Shown here: piece after piece, positions 19,218-22,683 of the stretch
How the letters are laid out: every line of letters starts with the position of its first letter
How positions within the stretch are numbered: the first letter of the stretch is position 1
From: a virus
IMG/VR virus record: IMGVR_UViG_3300021425_000208
Span: 1-22,683 of that record
Strand: one strand, 5' to 3'
DNA length: 22,683 bases
Position numbers and translations under genes: made by a program
The notes under the pieces: generated by a model
Database searches by the model: none
The model's input: only the letters and a program-made list of their open reading frames with translations
Told to the model about the DNA's origin: nothing

Positions 19218-19758
19218 TTCAAAAAATTATAATTATAACAAATACGAGGGCAAGGTCAAACTTGCTCAATTCAAGGACATTGCTCCTTACGCTATGATCG
19301 CAAAGGGTAAAAGAAAGGATGATTTCCCAGATTTTTTTATACCAGGCATCTTTCAAAACCCTAAAGCCAAGATCGAACACTTTTTATCCGAAGACTATAT
19401 ATCTGTTTGGAAATATTGGGTGAGCTATCAAAACGCACCTAAATACTTCTTTGAACGAGAATGTATTGAATTACGAGAACATATTGAAAAACAAAAAATA
19501 CAATTTGATGAGATGTTTCGAATCAAGGAAAGAGAATTACCCTTGATTTATAAACTGATTGTGAAGAATCAAGTTTCCCCTCAAACTATTTTTTATCTCA
19601 ACCAAGTTCTGAGCTTTTATGATCGAATTAATCCAAAAATTACGGAGAATATTTTCTTTCCGATCATTCAAAAGCGTTTGAGCAAAGTTGAGACCTTTGT
19701 TAAGCCAAGAGAAAAAGGAGAATTAAAAAAAATCGTCAGGGACGTTTTTTGTTCTTGA
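19093..19758 (+). CDS. 59: gp59-like helicase loader
   Basis: The 221-residue product (T4 gp59 has 217) shows the gp59 pattern 'EVKEAYQAIKLHFSSKNYNY' followed by 'NKYEGKV' near residues 31-57, then a basic helical body, and lies between gp33-like and gp32-like genes as in T4. gp59 loads the gp41 helicase onto gp32-coated forks. The start is uncertain: homology suggests a start close to 19165, but no ATG, GTG or TTG exists there, and the nearest upstream in-frame ATG is 19093, with a weak ribosome site. The gene overlaps the gp33-like gene by 125 bases. Its last codons carry the terminator and -35 box of the gp32 unit. Confidence 0.75.
   Translation: MKDTNETFLINERNQRRGSFQTSLVNPKEVKEAYQAIKLHFSSKNYNYNKYEGKVKLAQFKDIAPYAMIAKGKRKDDFPDFFIPGIFQNPKAKIEHFLSEDYISVWKYWVSYQNAPKYFFERECIELREHIEKQKIQFDEMFRIKERELPLIYKLIVKNQVSPQTIFYLNQVLSFYDRINPKITENIFFPIIQKRLSKVETFVKPREKGELKKIVRDVFCS
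19724..19750 (+). terminator. Terminator inside the end of the gp59-like gene
   Basis: CGTC (19734-19737), an AGG loop and GACG (19741-19744) are flanked by an A-run (19725-19732) and TTTTTT (19745-19750). The A/T runs can extend the stem, and the element could work on both strands. It separates the late block from the gp32 promoter that starts five bases later. Confidence 0.65.
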
Positions 19759-19783
19759 CATTTATAATTTTATATGCTATACT
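19755..19783 (+). promoter_or_regulatory. sigma70-type promoter of the gp32-like gene
   Basis: TTGACA (19755-19760), a 17-nt spacer and TATACT (19778-19783) with an extended TGC. The gp59-like stop codon (19756-19758) is inside the -35 hexamer. The leader of about 44 nt ends in AAGGA (19824-19828); no clear gp32 operator pseudoknot is visible. Confidence 0.85.
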
Positions 19784-19833
19784 GTTTAATGTGTAGTAGA
19801 AAAGTTTTCCGAACCTAAAGATAAAGGAACATT

Positions 19834-20763
19834 ATGAACTTCAAAGATGCACTCAAATCCCGAACCTCAAGACTTCAATCAATGCAAGCCCGACTCGAAA
19901 AAGAGTCAAAGTCTTCTTCATACGAAGACACACGATTCTGGCGACTTGAAGGTAAAGACGGGGTTGGCTCTGCTATCATTCGTTTTCTTCCACCACCTCC
20001 AAATGAAGAGAAAGAATATGTTCGTTATTATCGCCATGAGTTCAAAGGCAATCATGGCTGGCTGATTGATAATTGTCCGACAAGTATCGGTGAAAAATGT
20101 CCGATTTGTGAGGCAAACAATCTGCTTTGGTCTGAAGGCGGTTCTGAGAATGAAGAACTTGCTCGTTCACGCAAGCGTCGAATGAAGTATGTTTCAAACA
20201 TTCTTGTTGTTCAGGACAATGCCAATCCTGACAATGTAGGTAAAGTATTTTTGTTCCAATATGGCGCAAAAATCTTTGAATTCATTCAAGAAAAAATTGA
20301 TCCTCCGACACCAGAATTCGATGACATGAAGCCAGCGGATCCTGTGTATGTGTTTGATTTTCTTGAAGGCTGTAACTTCCGTCTAAGAATGCGACGTGAA
20401 AAAGGTTACATCACCTATGACAAATCATCATTTGATGAGCCTACTGAACTTGCTGAAAATGATGAAGCCATGGAAGCAATCTGGCGTGCACAGCATTCTC
20501 TCACAGAATTCGAAAGTGCTGATTATTACAAGTCCTACGATGACTTAAAAAAGCGTTTCGTATCTGTCACTACAGGTGAAACTGTAGCCGCTAAGACACC
20601 ATCCATTGTCGAAGCTCCTCAAGAAGATGAAGAGGTTGTTGCTGAAACAAAAAAGCGAAAGCAACCTGATTTTGTCTCAAAATCTGACCGTGTCTCAAAA
20701 CCCACTGATGAAACTGATGGTGATGATGAATTGGCATTCTTCGAAAAACTAGCAGAAGAGTAA
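19834..20763 (+). CDS. 32: gp32-like single-stranded DNA-binding protein
   Basis: The 309-residue protein has a basic Ser/Thr N-terminus (KSRTSR at 8-13, like the cooperative LAST motif), a zinc site His68-x12-Cys81-x7-Cys89-x2-Cys92 that follows T4 gp32 (H-x12-C-x9-C-x2-C), an OB-fold core to about 230, a variable linker and an acidic C-terminal tail (DETDGDDELAFFEKLAEE). In T4 this tail contacts gp59 and polymerase factors. gp32 coats single-stranded DNA in replication, recombination and repair. The gene has its own promoter behind a terminator, suited to high early output, and sits right after the gp59-like gene. Confidence 0.93.
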   Translation: MNFKDALKSRTSRLQSMQARLEKESKSSSYEDTRFWRLEGKDGVGSAIIRFLPPPPNEEKEYVRYYRHEFKGNHGWLIDNCPTSIGEKCPICEANNLLWSEGGSENEELARSRKRRMKYVSNILVVQDNANPDNVGKVFLFQYGAKIFEFIQEKIDPPTPEFDDMKPADPVYVFDFLEGCNFRLRMRREKGYITYDKSSFDEPTELAENDEAMEAIWRAQHSLTEFESADYYKSYDDLKKRFVSVTTGETVAAKTPSIVEAPQEDEEVVAETKKRKQPDFVSKSDRVSKPTDETDGDDELAFFEKLAEE

Positions 20764-20764
20764 A

Positions 20765-20938
20765 ATTAAAGACCTTATCTTTTCTTTAGTTGGTGCTGTA
20801 ATATACATTTCGGGTGAACTACCAAATGTCCTTGAACAAATTGAAATAGACCTTCAAGTAATTTCTTTTCTTGTTGCTGAGGAAACAAGGATTCGTAAGC
20901 CCGAAATTTATTATCAGGTTGTTAATTTCATGGAGTGA
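20765..20938 (+). CDS. Short ORF after gp32, no standard start codon, 57 aa
   Basis: A frame open from 20753 to TGA at 20936-20938 encodes a protein-like sequence ('LIFSLVGAVIYISGELPNVL', then 'QVISFLVAEETRIRKPEIYY'). It contains no usable ATG, GTG or TTG start; an ATT at 20765 with AGAAGAG just upstream could serve, coupled to gp32 termination. It ends six bases before the next ATG. It may be a genuine gene with an ATT start or a decayed remnant. No family is recognised. Confidence 0.35.
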   Translation: MKDLIFSLVGAVIYISGELPNVLEQIEIDLQVISFLVAEETRIRKPEIYYQVVNFME

Positions 20939-20943
20939 TTAAA

Positions 20944-21975
20944 ATGAGAGAGTTTTATTGTAATGAACGAGATGCTGATGGTTATGATACAGGTAATCGC
21001 ATTGAATATATAAAGTCTTTTCGTCAAACAGCCGCTCAAAAAATTCTATCTGAACTTCGTATTTCTTCTGGTGAAAAAGAAAAGATGACAAAAACGAAGA
21101 CAATTGATCCTCAGGGATATGAAACAGGTATGAAGTGTGAACAAATGTTCGCAGACCTCACTCAATGTGGTCAAATGGATGATGAATCAGCTTTGAATCC
21201 TCAAGGTATTTGGTGGGCTTCAGAATATTATCGTATAGTTCATAAAACTGAAGAACCTTGTTATGATGCTGATTTCATTTTACGAAAAACAAATGAAGAT
21301 GATCCGATCAAGCTTGATGTGAAAGGGCAGAAATATCGAAGCAAGCCAGATTATCCTTACGATGGTCGCCCTCCAGCAGATCGTTTAGTTTGGGTGCCAA
21401 TGTATAATGTTGAATTTCAATTATCTGGCTTTTATAATACAGATTATTATGTGTTTATGTTCGCTCATGAAAATAATAATGCAGGATACATAGCAGGGAT
21501 TGTTGATGTTGATGAATTTATTGAAAAAGCTGACACTTATCCAGCTATGAGAATAGGTGATATGAACCTACCAAAATCAAAAGCTATGAAACTTGAAGAT
21601 TTAGTTTACTTAGATCGAACAGAGGAACTTGGAATCAAGTATAATTTTGGTTTTGAAAATGTATCAGATGACGAATGTTTTTATATAGTGAATAAAGGAA
21701 TTGATTGCACAATCTCTTGTTCTGAAATATTACCGAATGGTGATGAGAACTTATGCTATAAAGATGTGCCTTTCAAAACAAGAGTGGAAAAAAATTTTCC
21801 TTGTTCATCTTATACAAAGAAACATCTTGCTCAACTTGATCTTAATAAAAAAGGTTATTTTATCGATAATGAAAATTTAGGTAAATATATTTGTAATTTT
21901 GCTGAATACAAAGATAATAAGAAATACACTCTTCATGTTCCTCGTGAGAATGTTCATTATAAAATAGGGAGCTAA
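20944..21975 (+). CDS. Putative PD-(D/E)XK-type nuclease or related phage protein, 343 aa
   Basis: The ATG at 20944 has GGAG (20932-20935) at proper spacing; a GTG at 20935 is less likely. In the N-terminal half a helix with Glu66 ('KCEQMFADLT'), an acidic strand 'CYDADFIL' (Asp108/Asp110) and 'PIKLDVKGQ' (Asp125-x-Lys127) line up as the PD-(D/E)XK nuclease core. The C-terminal half (about 150-343) is acidic and aromatic with seven cysteines and no known domain. Nuclease activity is therefore a hypothesis. No membrane segment or signal is present. It precedes the transporter gene by three bases, so they are co-transcribed. Confidence 0.5.
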   Translation: MREFYCNERDADGYDTGNRIEYIKSFRQTAAQKILSELRISSGEKEKMTKTKTIDPQGYETGMKCEQMFADLTQCGQMDDESALNPQGIWWASEYYRIVHKTEEPCYDADFILRKTNEDDPIKLDVKGQKYRSKPDYPYDGRPPADRLVWVPMYNVEFQLSGFYNTDYYVFMFAHENNNAGYIAGIVDVDEFIEKADTYPAMRIGDMNLPKSKAMKLEDLVYLDRTEELGIKYNFGFENVSDDECFYIVNKGIDCTISCSEILPNGDENLCYKDVPFKTRVEKNFPCSSYTKKHLAQLDLNKKGYFIDNENLGKYICNFAEYKDNKKYTLHVPRENVHYKIGS

Positions 21976-21978
21976 GTT

Positions 21979-22683
21979 ATGTTTCGTTTCTTTCTCGACA
22001 AGTCCTATTGGCATTGGTCCATTTTAGGCACTTTGGTGATTCTTAGTTCTGTCTGGTATTCAGTTCAGTTGGATGTTCAAATAAATCAGTGGTTTGGAAC
22101 ATTTTATGACTTGTTGCAGAAAGCACTCTCAGCACCAAATGCGGTAACTCTTGATGAATTTTATAGTCAACTATATACATTCTTTCAGATTGCCGCAATT
22201 TATATTGTTGTCAATGTTGTCTTTAATGGATTCTTTGTGAATCATTATTGCTTTCGTTGGCGAAAATCAATGGCGGATTACTATCAAGAAAACTGGCAAA
22301 AAGCAAGAACAATTGAAGGAGCTTCTCAACGTGTTCAAGAGGATACTCTCAAGTTTGCAAGATTGACAGAAGACCTTGGCGTTGGTCTGCTTGAATCAAT
22401 TCTCATGCTCGTTGCCTTTGTGCCTATTCTTTATGGACTTTCAAAAAGTGTGACTGAGCTACCTTATTTTGGTCAAGTTGATCATGGTCTTGTTTGGGTT
22501 GCTCTGACAACTGCTCTTGGTGGTACTGTTCTTCTTTCCTTAGTAGGTGCGAAACTACCCGGTATTGAATACAATATTCAGAAAGAAGAAGCCAGCTATC
22601 GTAAAGAACTTGTTTATGGTGAAGATGATGAAACAAAAGCCGACAACATGAGCATTCATCATTTGTTTTATAAAGTTCAGAAG
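21979..22683 (+). CDS. sbmA: SbmA/BacA-like peptide transporter (truncated by window end)
   Basis: The frame is open from ATG 21979 to the last base, 235 residues. It aligns closely by memory with the middle of SbmA/BacA: 'WSILGTLVILSSVWYSVQL', 'WFGTFYDLLQKALSAP', 'VNHYCFRWRKSMADYY', 'IEGASQRVQEDTLKFA', 'GAKLPGIEYN' and 'YRKELVYGEDDETKA'. These inner-membrane proteins import peptides, including antimicrobial peptides and bleomycin, using the proton gradient. At least four hydrophobic segments are visible. The protein starts where E. coli SbmA is near residue 80, so it lacks that protein's N-terminal part. A membrane transporter in a phage genome is unusual. Confidence 0.88.
   Translation, partial: MFRFFLDKSYWHWSILGTLVILSSVWYSVQLDVQINQWFGTFYDLLQKALSAPNAVTLDEFYSQLYTFFQIAAIYIVVNVVFNGFFVNHYCFRWRKSMADYYQENWQKARTIEGASQRVQEDTLKFARLTEDLGVGLLESILMLVAFVPILYGLSKSVTELPYFGQVDHGLVWVALTTALGGTVLLSLVGAKLPGIEYNIQKEEASYRKELVYGEDDETKADNMSIHHLFYKVQK

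Noticed and set aside
1-22683. CRISPR array, insertion sequence or reverse transcriptase (retron/DGR)
   Set aside because: No regularly spaced palindromic repeats, transposase or reverse-transcriptase motifs were seen in any frame.

Overview
The window is about 22.7 kb of AT-rich, densely packed DNA that reads as part of a T4-like (myovirus-type) phage genome, most likely marine. The best evidence is a gene trio in T4 order at 18930-20763: a gp33-like late-transcription co-activator, a gp59-like helicase loader and a gp32-like single-strand DNA-binding protein. Supporting evidence is a tail/fibre module with an S74 chaperone domain, a possible overlapping spanin pair, and auxiliary genes typical of marine phages (pstS, a flavin halogenase, pyrF). 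The host is not stated by the sequence. A circularly permuted two-piece tmRNA and an SbmA/BacA-type transporter would fit an alphaproteobacterial host; a cyanobacterium is possible but no photosynthesis genes are present.

Layout. 1-1299: tail end of an unknown gene, then small genes, a DUF1353 protein and a tiny lipoprotein. 1308-1571: permuted tmRNA. 1577-1620: four 11-bp-phased repeats that look like Pho boxes. 1683-2916: pstS plus a His-rich lipoprotein. 2913-5541 (minus strand): six small tail/fibre-type genes. 5616-9811: PD-(D/E)XK exonuclease, a candidate small RNA, small early genes, a Mom-like DNA-modification protein and an AAA ATPase. 9820-12716: conserved phage proteins, pyrF and a DNA methyltransferase. 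12795-15309: metallophosphoesterase, flavin halogenase and two small membrane proteins. 15379-16310: coiled-coil protein followed by a large structured non-coding RNA with a strong terminator. 16376-18921: two arginine-repeat tail-anchored proteins flanking a second, paralogous methyltransferase, then a candidate spanin pair. 18930-20763: gp33/gp59/gp32. 20765-22683: a short ORF, a putative PD-(D/E)XK protein and an SbmA/BacA-like transporter cut by the window edge.

Regulation is unusually readable. Eight sigma70-type promoters share CTTGAC(A/T), a 16-17 nt spacer and an extended TGn -10 box. In six of them the TGA stop codon of the upstream gene lies inside the -35 hexamer. A perfect T4-type late box (TATAAATA) sits at 16333-16340, upstream of the membrane/lysis/gp33 cluster, which fits the gp33-like gene. 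pstS appears to be under host phosphate control. All assignments come from reading the sequence by eye; no searches or folding programs were run.
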